DNA of 20,811 nt from JBOGWA01 sp050693155 (GTDB taxonomy: Bacteria > Actinomycetota > UBA4738 > CALAEC01), in NCBI GenBank assembly GCA_050693155.1, contig JBOGWA010000096.1:1-20811 (forward strand). Reading direction: 5' to 3'. The notes under the pieces are model-generated. The model had not been told where the DNA came from, did not search any database, and saw only the letters and a program-made list of their open reading frames with translations. Shown one piece after another: positions 7,764-15,483 of the stretch (positions are counted from its first letter, which is position 1; every line of letters starts with the position of its first letter). The position numbers and the translations under genes are program-made.

Positions 7764-8638
7764 CGCCTCCCCTGATCGACGGCTCGCCTGATCGCCGCGG
7801 CCAAGGCCTCCCCGGCGAGGCGCTCGACCACCGTCGTCGGCGCATCGACCTTGCCGGTGGCGAGGGTAAACACAGTGTCGCCGTCCCACATTGTATGCGC
7901 GGGTCGTACCGCCCGAACCAGCCCGTCCTGAGCGGCCGCCGCGAGGGCGTGCGCCTGCTCGCGGGACAGCCGGGCGTCGGTCGCCACGACCCCGATCGTC
8001 GTGTTGCTGCCCGGGAGCGGCGGAGCTGCGGACTCGTCGTCGCCGGACTCGGGGCGCGCCCCGGCGATGACCGAGCCATCGTCGTCGACGACCTCGCCGA
8101 ACGCATTGACAGCGACGAGCGCCCCAACCGTTACCCCCTCTTCCGAGAACGACGCGCCGCCGACGCCGCCGGGGACGGCTCGATCGGGGCCATACAGTTT
8201 GGCGACCGTCGCGCCGGTTCCGGCGCCCACGCGACCCTCCTCAACCCGGTCGGATGCGGCTAGGCAGGCCTCGTATCCGGCGTCCGGCCCGGGCCGTGCT
8301 TTCGGATCGCCGACCCCGAGATCGAAGAGGACAGCCGCCGGCACGATCGGCACGCGCGTCACGCCGGCATCGAAGCCCACGTCCCGCTCTTCGAGGAAGC
8401 GCATGACGCCGTCGGCCGCGGCAAGGCCGAACGCGCTGCCGCCGGTGAGCAGCACCGCGTGTACCTCCTCGACGAGCATGCCCGGGCGCAGGAGGTCGGT
8501 CTCGCGGGTCCCGGGGGCGCCGCCCCGAACCTCGCCCGAGCCGATCGTTCCGGGCGGGGAAAGAACCACCGTGCACCCCGTTCGACCGACCAAATCGGTC
8601 CAGTGCCCGACCCGGACACCCTCGACCGCAGTAATCAC
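7760..8638 (-). CDS. P1 family peptidase (DmpA/S58-like, self-processing)
   Basis: P1/S58 enzymes (DmpA, BapA, ThnT) are N-terminal-nucleophile hydrolases that cut themselves into two chains and then act as aminopeptidases or amidohydrolases. The 292-residue product begins VITAVEGVRVGHW and has the hallmark GGSAFGLAAADGVMRFLEE (66-84), VGAGTGATVAKLYG, the GALVAVNAFGEV strand and SNTTIGVVATDA (211-222), where self-cleavage and the new N-terminal Ser/Thr are expected. GTG 8638 was chosen because it overlaps the upstream stop in GTGA and precedes the conserved N-terminus. A much longer upstream reading is only the shadow of the hydrolase gene. The substrate is unknown. Confidence 0.9.
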   Translation of the reverse strand: MITAVEGVRVGHWTDLVGRTGCTVVLSPPGTIGSGEVRGGAPGTRETDLLRPGMLVEEVHAVLLTGGSAFGLAAADGVMRFLEERDVGFDAGVTRVPIVPAAVLFDLGVGDPKARPGPDAGYEACLAASDRVEEGRVGAGTGATVAKLYGPDRAVPGGVGGASFSEEGVTVGALVAVNAFGEVVDDDGSVIAGARPESGDDESAAPPLPGSNTTIGVVATDARLSREQAHALAAAAQDGLVRAVRPAHTMWDGDTVFTLATGKVDAPTTVVERLAGEALAAAIRRAVDQGRR

Positions 8639-9735
8639 CCTACGAGTTCTTGTGTGACGGGAAGGACACGGGTGAGGTAGTCCTCGAGCAGGTCGTTGAC
8701 GACCCGGTGCCGCTCCATCTGCGAGACGTGGCCCGTGCGTGTCAGCAGGACTCCGCGCGCGTCGGGAAGCGCTTTGAGCACGGCCTCGGCGCTCGACGGC
8801 GGGGTGATCCGGTCCCGATCGCCGGCGATCACGAGGGCGGGAACCTTCACGTTCGCGAGCGCGTCCTTCAGATCGACATCGACGAGCGACGCGAGCGTGT
8901 GCACCCACACCTCCGGTCGCTGCTCGGCGGCGATGCGGGACACGTGATCGACGTGAGACGGCGAGGCCTCGGGCCCGAAGTTCGTGAGCCACGCGACGAG
9001 GAACGCGAGGTCGGCGCCGTAGCGCCGAACGAATCCGCCCAGCCGTTCCGCGCGGTCGCGGTCCCCGAGGTAGGAGCGAACGGAAGGCCGGAGCGCCCGC
9101 TCGATCCGATCGCCGACCGGCCCGAGCGCGGCTAGGACCAAGTCGGTGGCCCACGTATCGACGAAGACCGCGCCCTGCACCCGAGCCCCGAACTCCTCGG
9201 GGAACTCCTTCGCGAAGGCCATCAACGAAGCGCCGCCCATGCTGTGTCCGACGAGAACCGTGGGACGGTCGCCGACGGCCGCGTCGAGAACGACCTTCAG
9301 ATCCCGGCCCATCGCCTCGATCGTGTAGCCATCGGCCGGCGAGAGCCCGGAGCGACCGTGGGCCCGCTGATCGTAGATCACGCACCGGTACCGGTCGGAA
9401 AGGGCCTGCCACTGGTAGTACCAGGTCGTCATGTCGAGGCTGAACCCGTGCGCGAAGACGATCGCGGGAGCGTCCGCGGGCCCCGCGGCGCGAACCGCGA
9501 GGTCGGCGCCGTCGAAGCTCAGGACCGGTCCGAGATCGTCGGGCGGCAGGAGCCCGAGCGGCTCCCCGGCCTCGGAGTCCGGGCGCGATCGGAGCCGCCG
9601 GACCGCAAGCCGGCCGGCGACGACGAGCGCCACCGCGGCGCCCGCAGCCCCCAGCCCAATCTTCACGCCCTTTTTCATCCGGAGGCTATCCCCTCGAGCT
9701 CCCCGTCCGATCGAGGGACCGCTCGCCGGACTCAC
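8635..9735 (-). CDS. Membrane-anchored alpha/beta hydrolase
   Basis: A serine hydrolase of the alpha/beta fold. Residues 23-42 (VKIGLGAAGAAVALVVAG) form an N-terminal membrane anchor, followed by basic residues. The hydrolase domain has the oxyanion segment FAHGFSLD (95-102), the nucleophile elbow GHSMGG with Ser165, a late acid in AGDRDRITPP and the catalytic His in TGHVSQMERH. I use GTG 9735, which overlaps the alr stop (GTGA) and has AGGAGG six bases upstream. ATG 9678 (MKKGVKIG) is an alternative with a weaker ribosome site. A hydrolase between alr and tsaE is common in Actinobacteria; its substrate is not known, and lysophospholipase, esterase or haloperoxidase-like activity are all possible. 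Confidence 0.87.
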   Translation of the reverse strand: MSPASGPSIGRGARGDSLRMKKGVKIGLGAAGAAVALVVAGRLAVRRLRSRPDSEAGEPLGLLPPDDLGPVLSFDGADLAVRAAGPADAPAIVFAHGFSLDMTTWYYQWQALSDRYRCVIYDQRAHGRSGLSPADGYTIEAMGRDLKVVLDAAVGDRPTVLVGHSMGGASLMAFAKEFPEEFGARVQGAVFVDTWATDLVLAALGPVGDRIERALRPSVRSYLGDRDRAERLGGFVRRYGADLAFLVAWLTNFGPEASPSHVDHVSRIAAEQRPEVWVHTLASLVDVDLKDALANVKVPALVIAGDRDRITPPSSAEAVLKALPDARGVLLTRTGHVSQMERHRVVNDLLEDYLTRVLPVTQELVG

Positions 9736-9780
9736 GAACCGCCTCCTCGCTCCTGGCGAGCTATCCCCTCGAGCTCCCCG
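9685..9780. repeat. 21-bp direct repeat, two copies 75 bp apart
   Basis: An identical 21-bp sequence beginning GCTATCCCC occurs at 9685-9705 and 9760-9780. The right copy lies in the last codons of alr, where it encodes part of GELEGIA. The left copy lies in the first codons of the hydrolase, in another frame, where it encodes part of GRGARGDS. This suggests a local duplication of the alr 3' end that supplied new N-terminal codons to the next gene. Confidence 0.85.
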
Positions 9781-10877
9781 ACGTAGTCGCGGGGGACTCG
9801 TTTGCTGACCGCGCAGACGACCTCGTAGCCGATCGTTCCGTGCCAGGACGCGAGCTCGTTGGCCGTGATCTCGTCGTCGCCCTGACGCCCGAAGAGAACG
9901 ACCTCGTCGCCGGGCTCCACCGGATCGTCACCGCAGTCGACCGTAATGTGGTCCATCGTCACGGCGCCCGCGACCGGGTACCGCTTCCCTCCGATCAGGA
10001 CCGCGCCTTGTTCCGACAGACCTCGCGCGTAGCCATCGGCGTAGCCGATCGGGACCGTCGCGATCGTTGCGTCGCCCTCGAGCCGGTACCGGAGCCCGTA
10101 GGAGATCGCGTCACCGGCAGGGACCCGCTTCACGAGTGAAACGGCGGAGCGGAGCGACATGGCGGGACGAAGGTCGATGCCCTCCGCCAGGCCGGGCGCG
10201 GGCTCGATGCCGTAGAGAGCCACCCCGACGCGAACCAGGTCGAGATGGGACATCGGGATGGTCATCACACCTGCGGAGTTGGCCGCGTGGCGAAGCCGCG
10301 GGCGAATCCGCTGCGCCCCAAGGCGTTCCGTCACCTCGAGGAAGCGTCGAAGCTGCTCGCGCGTGATCGGGTCCTCCGGCTCGTCGGCCTTCGCGAAGTG
10401 GGTCCAGAGTCCGTCGAGCTCGAGGCCGGCGTCCAGCACCTCGCGCACCAGTGCCGGGGCCCTGTCGGGCGCGAGGCCGACCCGGTGCATCCCGGTGTCG
10501 ATCTTCACGTGCACCCCGATCGAGCGATCGAGCGACTTCGCGGCCTCCGCGACTCTCGCGACACCCGATGAGGTGTAGACGGTCGGGGTCAGACGCGCGG
10601 CGAGCGCCTCTTTCTCCGAGTCCGCCGGGAACTCGGTCAGCGTCAGGATCGGGGCCTCGAGGCCGGCCTCCCGGAGCCGCAGTCCCTCCTCGACCTGCGC
10701 GACCCCAAGCCACGTCGCGCCGCCGTCGATCGCCGCCCGGGCAACGGGCACGTCCCCGTGGCCGTACGCGTCGGCCTTCACGACCGCCATGAGCTCCGCA
10801 CCGGCAGGTTTGATCGTGCGCGCGTTGTGACGCACGGCGTCGAGGTCGACGACGGCTTCGGTGGGGCGAAACCTCAT
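9732..10877 (-). CDS. alr: Alanine racemase
   Basis: A PLP enzyme that makes D-alanine for peptidoglycan. The 381-residue protein has the PLP lysine Lys34 in AVVKADAYGHG, HVKIDTGMHRVG, RVGVALYG, the catalytic Tyr260 in ISYGLRY, IGYADGYAR and AVTMDHITVD. Length and motif order match the family. ATG 10877 overlaps the nnrE/nnrD stop by 4 nt, so translation is coupled. Its 3' end shares a 21-bp repeat with the next gene. Together with glmS and glmM nearby it ties the operon to cell-wall precursor supply. Confidence 0.98.
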   Translation of the reverse strand: MRFRPTEAVVDLDAVRHNARTIKPAGAELMAVVKADAYGHGDVPVARAAIDGGATWLGVAQVEEGLRLREAGLEAPILTLTEFPADSEKEALAARLTPTVYTSSGVARVAEAAKSLDRSIGVHVKIDTGMHRVGLAPDRAPALVREVLDAGLELDGLWTHFAKADEPEDPITREQLRRFLEVTERLGAQRIRPRLRHAANSAGVMTIPMSHLDLVRVGVALYGIEPAPGLAEGIDLRPAMSLRSAVSLVKRVPAGDAISYGLRYRLEGDATIATVPIGYADGYARGLSEQGAVLIGGKRYPVAGAVTMDHITVDCGDDPVEPGDEVVLFGRQGDDEITANELASWHGTIGYEVVCAVSKRVPRDYVGELEGIARQERGGGS

Positions 10878-12403
10878 GAGTGCCGGAGAACCTCGAGAAC
10901 GGCCTCCGGGATGCCGCGAGCCACGTCACCGGCCGTCATCCCCTCCGACCCCTCGTCTCCCGCGAGGCCGTGGACGAAGCAGCCCGCGGTCGCCGCGTCC
11001 GCGGCCGGAAGGCCTCGTGCGAGGTAGGCGGCGATCACGCCCGTCAGCACGTCCCCGGTACCGCCGGTGGCGAGGGTCGGCGACCCCGTTGGATTCACTC
11101 GAACCTCGCCGTCGGGGAGCGCGACGAGGGTCCGGGGACCCTTCAACACGAAGACCGCCCGCGTCTCGGCCGCGGCCTTCCGCGCGAAGCCGACTCGATC
11201 TTCGAGCACCTCAGCCGAGGGCATCCCGAAGAGCCGGCCGAACTCACCGGCGTGAGGCGTGACGACCGCATCGGCGGTCCGCTCCGCGAGCTCAGCGGCG
11301 CGACCCGCGAAAGCGTTGATCGCGTCGGCGTCCACGACCACCGGAACAGGGGACTCGCGAACGAGCCGCGCGACGAATGCCGGCGTCTCGTCATCCGTGG
11401 AGAGGCCCGGTCCGATCGCCACCGCGTCCACGTCACCCAGAGACTCGGCGAGCACATCCCATGCGGCTTCGCGAACGCTCCCCGCCGGGCCCTCGGGAAG
11501 CGAAACGAAGGTCGCCTCCGCGACATGGCTCTGCACGATCGGGAGGATCGACTCCGGAACCGCGACCCGAACCAACCCCGCGCCCGCGCGGTACGCCCCC
11601 TCGGCGACCAACGTCGGCGCCCCCGTCATTCGCCTCGATCCGGCGACGACGAGCACGACGCCGCTTCTTCGCTTGTGGTCCCCGACCTCGCGGATCGGGA
11701 TCATCGAAGCGACGTCCTCGAGCTCGACGAGTGCGAGATCGCTCCGGACGAGGTCTTCTGGAAACCCGATGCCCGCGACCTCGACGATCCCCGCATGGGC
11801 GGCCCCTGGGAAGAAGACGGTGCCGAGCTTCGGCGCGCCGAACGTCACCGTGACGTCCGCCCGAACGGCCGGCCCGCGGACGAGACCGGTGTCGCCCTCG
11901 ACGCCCGACGGAACGTCGACGGCGACAACCGGGACGCCACTCCCAACCACCGCCTCGATCGCCTCGGCGTGAGCGCCCTCCGCCACACCGCGAAACCCGC
12001 TCCCGAAGACCGCGTCCACGGCCACATCGGCGCGGTCGAGGTCACGCACGAGGACCGAGCGCTCGAACGGACGCCAACGGATCCCGCCGGCCTGGGAGGA
12101 CTGGATCAACCGGAAGTTCTCGTCGGCCGGCGACCGAAACTCCCCTGGTTCGGCCAGGAGCACGACCGTCACGCCCATCCCCCACCGGTCGAGATAGCGC
12201 GCCGCCACGAGACCGTCCCCACCGTTGTTTCCCTTCCCGCACAACACGACGACCCGCCGACCGTACGCGCCGCCCACGAGGTCGACGGCGGCGTGCGCAA
12301 CGGCCAGTCCCGCCCGCTCCATGAGAAGGGAGATGGGCACGCCGCGTTCCTCTGCCGCGCGGTCGAGCGCCTGCGTCTCGGCGGAGGTGAGGATCGGCCT
12401 CAT
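10874..12403 (-). CDS. nnr: Bifunctional NAD(P)HX epimerase / ADP-dependent dehydratase
   Basis: Repairs hydrated NAD(P)H. The N-terminal part (about 1-225) is the NnrE epimerase: the nucleotide-binding motif GKGNNGGDG at 56-64 and DVPSG at 163-167. The C-terminal part (about 240-509) is the NnrD dehydratase, a ribokinase-like fold: VVAGSRRMTGAPTLVAEGAYRAGAG, IGPGL near 330, VVDADAIN near 357, VVTPHAGEF at 380-388 and the ATP/ADP loop GGTGDVLTG at 447-455. The 509-residue length fits the fused form. It overlaps acpS upstream and alr downstream by 4 nt each. In Actinobacteria this fusion commonly lies between glmS and alr. Confidence 0.97.
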   Translation of the reverse strand: MRPILTSAETQALDRAAEERGVPISLLMERAGLAVAHAAVDLVGGAYGRRVVVLCGKGNNGGDGLVAARYLDRWGMGVTVVLLAEPGEFRSPADENFRLIQSSQAGGIRWRPFERSVLVRDLDRADVAVDAVFGSGFRGVAEGAHAEAIEAVVGSGVPVVAVDVPSGVEGDTGLVRGPAVRADVTVTFGAPKLGTVFFPGAAHAGIVEVAGIGFPEDLVRSDLALVELEDVASMIPIREVGDHKRRSGVVLVVAGSRRMTGAPTLVAEGAYRAGAGLVRVAVPESILPIVQSHVAEATFVSLPEGPAGSVREAAWDVLAESLGDVDAVAIGPGLSTDDETPAFVARLVRESPVPVVVDADAINAFAGRAAELAERTADAVVTPHAGEFGRLFGMPSAEVLEDRVGFARKAAAETRAVFVLKGPRTLVALPDGEVRVNPTGSPTLATGGTGDVLTGVIAAYLARGLPAADAATAGCFVHGLAGDEGSEGMTAGDVARGIPEAVLEVLRHS

Positions 12404-12792
12404 TCGGACCCCCCCGGCTCCTCACCGACGGCGACGCAGAACGCTGCTGCGACGCTTCGCTCGTGCGCGAGGGAGACGAGCAGCTCGCTCACGCCGATCT
12501 CCTCGGCCCGCTTCTTCGCACGTCCGTCGAGCACGACTCGCGGCGCTCCGTCACCATTCCGGAGGATCGAGACATCCCGCCAGCTCCACCCGCCCGTTCC
12601 CCCGAGCGCTTTGATGCACGCCTCGCGCGCGGCCCAGCGCGCCGCGTAGCACTCATCCGGCCTCGCCGCTCCCTCGCAGAGCGCGATCTCCTCGTCGCTG
12701 AAAACCCTGTCTCGAAACTTCCCGCTCTCGTCGAGCAGGCGGCGGATGCGGCCCACCTCGACCACGTCGACACCCACGCCGACGATCCGCAT
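12400..12792 (-). CDS. acpS: Holo-[acyl-carrier-protein] synthase
   Basis: AcpS attaches the 4'-phosphopantetheine arm of CoA to acyl carrier protein. The 130-residue product has the magnesium-binding Asp9 in GVGVDVVEVGRI, FSDEEIALC, and Glu57/Lys61 in the WAAREACIKALGG helix, followed by the short C-terminal strand SLAHERSVAAAFCVA. ATG 12792 stands 3 nt after the glmS stop, and the stop overlaps the nnr start by 4 nt. Confidence 0.97.
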   Translation of the reverse strand: MRIVGVGVDVVEVGRIRRLLDESGKFRDRVFSDEEIALCEGAARPDECYAARWAAREACIKALGGTGGWSWRDVSILRNGDGAPRVVLDGRAKKRAEEIGVSELLVSLAHERSVAAAFCVAVGEEPGGSE

Positions 12793-12795
12793 CGG

Positions 12796-14619
12796 CTACT
12801 CCACCGTGACCGACTTCGCGAGGTTCCGGGGCTGGTCCACGTCGCTGCCCCGGAGCTTCGCGATGTGGTAAGCGAATAGCTGAAGCGGCACGGTGACGAG
12901 GACCGGGGCGAGGAGCTCCGGTGTCCGAGCCACATAGAGGACGTGGTCGGCGAGCCGGCCGATCTCCCGGTCGCCCTCCGTGGCGACCGCGATCACCTCG
13001 GCGCCCCTGGCCTTCACCTCCTGGATGTTCGAGAGCACCTTCGGATACACGTGGCACTCGGTCGCGACGGCAACGACCGGGACGCCCGGCTCGACCAGGG
13101 CGATCGGCCCGTGCTTCAGCTCCCCGGCGGGGTAGCCCTCGGCGTGGATGTAGGAAATCTCCTTCAACTTCAGCGCGCCCTCGAGCGCCGCCGGATAGCC
13201 GGTGTGGCGGCCGATGAAGAGCACGTCGCTCGCGTCCCGATACCGCTCCGCGAGCGCCCGGACCTGCTCGTCGAGACCGAGCGCCTCCTCGATCTGCTCC
13301 GGAAGCCGCGAGAGGTCGGTCATCGCCTGCATGACCTCCTCCGGATAGAGAGTCCCGCGAACCTGCCCGAGATAGAGCGCGACGAGGTGAAGCGCCGCCA
13401 TCTGGGTCGCGAACGTCTTCGTCGCGGCGACCGCGACCTCCGGTCCCGCGTGGGTGTAGAGAACGGCGTCGGCCTCCCGCGAAACCGACGAGCCGACGGT
13501 GTTCGTGATCGCGAGCACCCAGGAGTGCTGCCGCTTCGCGTGCCGCAGGGCCTCCAACGTGTCGATCGTCTCGCCGGACTGGGAGACCGCCAACGTCAGG
13601 GTGTTCCGGTCGAGCACCGGGTCCCGGTAGCGGAACTCGCTCGAGATCTCGATCTCCACCGGCAGCCGCGTCCAGTGCTCGATCGCGTACTTCGCGACGA
13701 GCCCGGCGTGAAACGCGGTCCCGCAGGCGATCACGAAGACCTTGTCGACGGCCCGGACGTCCTCCTCGTTCATCCGGACCTCGTCCAGCACGAGGCGGCC
13801 GCCCCGACTCCGACCTCGGATCGTGTCGCGGACGGCCGCCGGCTGCTCGTGGATCTCTTTCAGCATGAAGTCGTCGAACCCGCCCTTCTCGGCGCGGGAG
13901 AGATCCCAGTCGACCTGGATCGGCTTGGCCTCGACCTCGATCCCATCGAGATCGGTGATCCGCGCGCCGTCGGCGCGGACCTCAACCATCTGGCCATCGG
14001 AGAGCGGGACGATGCGCCGCGTCCGCGGCAAGACGGCCGCGAAGTCGGACGCGAGCATGGTCTCGCCCTCGCCCAGCCCGACGACCATCGGCGAGGATAC
14101 GCGGACGCCGACGATCAGGTCCGGCTCGGCGACCGAGAGGACCACGAGCGCGTACGCGCCGGTGAGCTCCCGGACCGCCGCTCGCACCGCCGCCGGGAGG
14201 TCGCCGTCGTAGGCCTCTTCTATGAGGTGCGCGATGCATTCGGTGTCGGTCTCGGAGGAGAAGGTGTGGCCGGCGGCCTCGAGGCGCTCCCGAAGCTCGA
14301 AGAAGTTCTCGATGATCCCGTTGTGGATGACCGCAATCCGGGAGCGGCAGTCGGTATGCGGGTGGGCGTTCCGGTCCGTCGGCTGACCGTGCGTCGCCCA
14401 GCGCGTGTGCCCCATGCCCACCGTCCCGCCGATGGGGTCGTGCTCGGCGATCTCCTTCTCGAGGACCTCGAGCTTGCCCGCGCGCCGCAGGACGCGCAGG
14501 CCGCCGTCGAGCACGGCCACGCCGGCGGAGTCGTAGCCTCGGTATTCGAGACGACGCAGGCCCTCGAGGATCACCGGGAGCGCATCGTCGGGGCCGACGT
14601 AGCCCACGATGCCGCACAT
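12796..14619 (-). CDS. glmS: Glutamine-fructose-6-phosphate aminotransferase (isomerizing)
   Basis: GlmS makes glucosamine-6-phosphate from fructose-6-phosphate and glutamine, the first step towards UDP-GlcNAc; GlmM, encoded at 16162-17517, does the next. The start is fixed at ATG 14619 because the catalytic Cys must follow the initiator Met (MCGIVGYVG); a 24-residue upstream extension would bury it. The 607-residue protein has the glutaminase domain (RRLEYRGYDSAG, GHTRWATHGQP, IIENFFELRE), two SIS sugar-isomerase domains (SQSGETIDTLEAL, LFIGRHTGYPAALEGALKLKE) and the usual closing NLAKSVTVE. Upstream there is only a weak ribosome site and a TACGAT 8 nt before the ATG, so a leaderless message is possible. 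No glmS ribozyme was recognised. Confidence 0.97.
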   Translation of the reverse strand: MCGIVGYVGPDDALPVILEGLRRLEYRGYDSAGVAVLDGGLRVLRRAGKLEVLEKEIAEHDPIGGTVGMGHTRWATHGQPTDRNAHPHTDCRSRIAVIHNGIIENFFELRERLEAAGHTFSSETDTECIAHLIEEAYDGDLPAAVRAAVRELTGAYALVVLSVAEPDLIVGVRVSSPMVVGLGEGETMLASDFAAVLPRTRRIVPLSDGQMVEVRADGARITDLDGIEVEAKPIQVDWDLSRAEKGGFDDFMLKEIHEQPAAVRDTIRGRSRGGRLVLDEVRMNEEDVRAVDKVFVIACGTAFHAGLVAKYAIEHWTRLPVEIEISSEFRYRDPVLDRNTLTLAVSQSGETIDTLEALRHAKRQHSWVLAITNTVGSSVSREADAVLYTHAGPEVAVAATKTFATQMAALHLVALYLGQVRGTLYPEEVMQAMTDLSRLPEQIEEALGLDEQVRALAERYRDASDVLFIGRHTGYPAALEGALKLKEISYIHAEGYPAGELKHGPIALVEPGVPVVAVATECHVYPKVLSNIQEVKARGAEVIAVATEGDREIGRLADHVLYVARTPELLAPVLVTVPLQLFAYHIAKLRGSDVDQPRNLAKSVTVE

Positions 14620-14679
14620 GGTCCACCATCGTAGCAACCGGCAGACGGGACAAACCGGGGCAGGGTTCCAGCCCGGGCG

Positions 14680-14721
14680 AGCACTACGCATAGTGCTATA
14701 GTGCTATAGTGCCATAGTGCT
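14680..14721 (+). promoter_or_regulatory. Tandem 8-bp operator/promoter region of the first vapBC module
   Basis: Four head-to-tail 8-bp units ATAGTGCT, ATAGTGCT, ATAGTGCC, ATAGTGCT fill 14690-14721. The first unit is also the right arm of an inverted repeat AGCACTA-CGCA-TAGTGCT at 14680-14697. The unit junctions create TATAGT, a good -10 box, at 14697-14702 and 14705-14710; no convincing -35 was found. The position in the divergent glmS/vapB region suggests it binds the VapB ribbon-helix-helix antitoxin. The repeat is seen directly; the binding role is inference. Confidence 0.6.
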
Positions 14722-14749
14722 CAGAGCAAGCTGAGTTTGGGAGGACCGC

Positions 14750-15010
14750 ATGTCGTACCCACGGCTCAACATCTATCTGGACTCGGAGCATCTGAAGGAG
14801 CGGATCAAGGTGGCAGCCGCCCGGGCAGGGGTTTCACTGAGTGAATACGCGCTCGAAGCGCTCCGGCGTCGTCTAGCCGAGGAGGGCCTCATGCCCCCGA
14901 GCAAGGAAGCGCGGCGGAAGGCGGCGAGAGCCATGGACCGAATCCGAAAGCGCATCGGCCCCATCGGCATCTCGGTGAAGGAACTCGTCGAAGAGGGCCG
15001 CCGCCGGTGA
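14750..15010 (+). CDS. VapB-type antitoxin, ribbon-helix-helix
   Basis: An 86-residue antitoxin of a type II toxin-antitoxin pair. Residues 5-43 (RLNIYLDSEHLKERIKVAAA.. SLSEYALEALRRRL) read as a beta strand followed by two helices, the ribbon-helix-helix DNA-binding fold. The C-terminal part (GPIGISVKELVEEGRRR) is the kind of arm that wraps the toxin active site. GGGAGGA stands just before ATG 14750. The stop overlaps the GTG start of the PIN toxin (GTGA). It probably represses its own promoter through the repeat array at 14680-14721. Confidence 0.88.
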   Translation: MSYPRLNIYLDSEHLKERIKVAAARAGVSLSEYALEALRRRLAEEGLMPPSKEARRKAARAMDRIRKRIGPIGISVKELVEEGRRR

Positions 15011-15453
15011 GTTCAGAGATCCGCCTCGTCGTGGACGCGAGCGTCGCCCTCAAGTGGGTGCTTCACGACGAGGAGGCCGTTGACGAGGCCGCGGCGCTGC
15101 GAGATGACGCCGTCGAGCGCGAGCTCGAGATGGTGAGTCCCTCTCTGTGGATCTACGAGATTGCGAACGGGTTGGTCGGCGGGATTCGCCGGAAGCGAAT
15201 CTCGAGGCGACTGGGTGATCAGGCGCTGCAAGAGCTTCTCGCTGTTTGGGTTCGTCTCGTGGATCCGGATCCGGCGACCGTTGTTGAACTCTCGATCGAG
15301 CACGGACTTTCCTCCTACGACGCTGCGTACGTGGCTCTCGCCGACGTTCTCGATTCTCCGCTCTGGACCGGCGACCGCAAGCTGCACCGAGCTCTCGCCG
15401 GCGCGCTCGATTTCGTCCACTGGATCGGCGACTATCGGGCGGTGACATCATGA
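15007..15453 (+). CDS. vapC: VapC-type PIN-domain toxin ribonuclease
   Basis: A 148-residue PIN-domain endoribonuclease expected to cut tRNA or other RNA when freed from its antitoxin. The acidic metal site is complete: Asp10 (VVDASVALKW), Glu51 (YEIANGL), Asp105 (YDAAYVALA) and Asp123 (TGDRKL). The GTG start lies within the vapB stop (GTGA), so translation is coupled. It belongs to the VVDASVALKW subgroup and differs clearly from the second PIN protein just downstream. The RNA target cannot be read from the sequence. Confidence 0.92.
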   Translation: MSSEIRLVVDASVALKWVLHDEEAVDEAAALRDDAVERELEMVSPSLWIYEIANGLVGGIRRKRISRRLGDQALQELLAVWVRLVDPDPATVVELSIEHGLSSYDAAYVALADVLDSPLWTGDRKLHRALAGALDFVHWIGDYRAVTS

Positions 15454-15483
15454 TGGCTTCGCGTGTTATCATGCATGCATGAT
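15442..15483 (+). promoter_or_regulatory. Promoter and palindromic operator of the second vapBC, leaderless type
   Basis: GTGACA (15442-15447, inside the end of the first vapC) and the extended -10 TGTTATCAT (TATCAT at 15467-15472) are 19 nt apart. About seven bases after the -10 is the A of the vapB start codon (15479), and no Shine-Dalgarno sequence precedes it, so the message is probably leaderless. A perfect 16-bp palindrome ATCATGCATGCATGAT (15468-15483) overlaps both the -10 and the start codon and is a strong candidate operator for the antitoxin. Confidence 0.6.

Noticed and set aside
10880..14634. Long plus-strand open frames (10880-12649 and 12943-14634) opposite nnr, acpS and glmS
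   Set aside because: They lie antisense to conserved enzymes whose motifs are intact and have shadow-type composition (His/Arg/Asp-rich).
14620..14691. Upstream extension of glmS
   Set aside because: It would place 24 residues before the catalytic Cys, which must be exposed at the N-terminus after Met removal.
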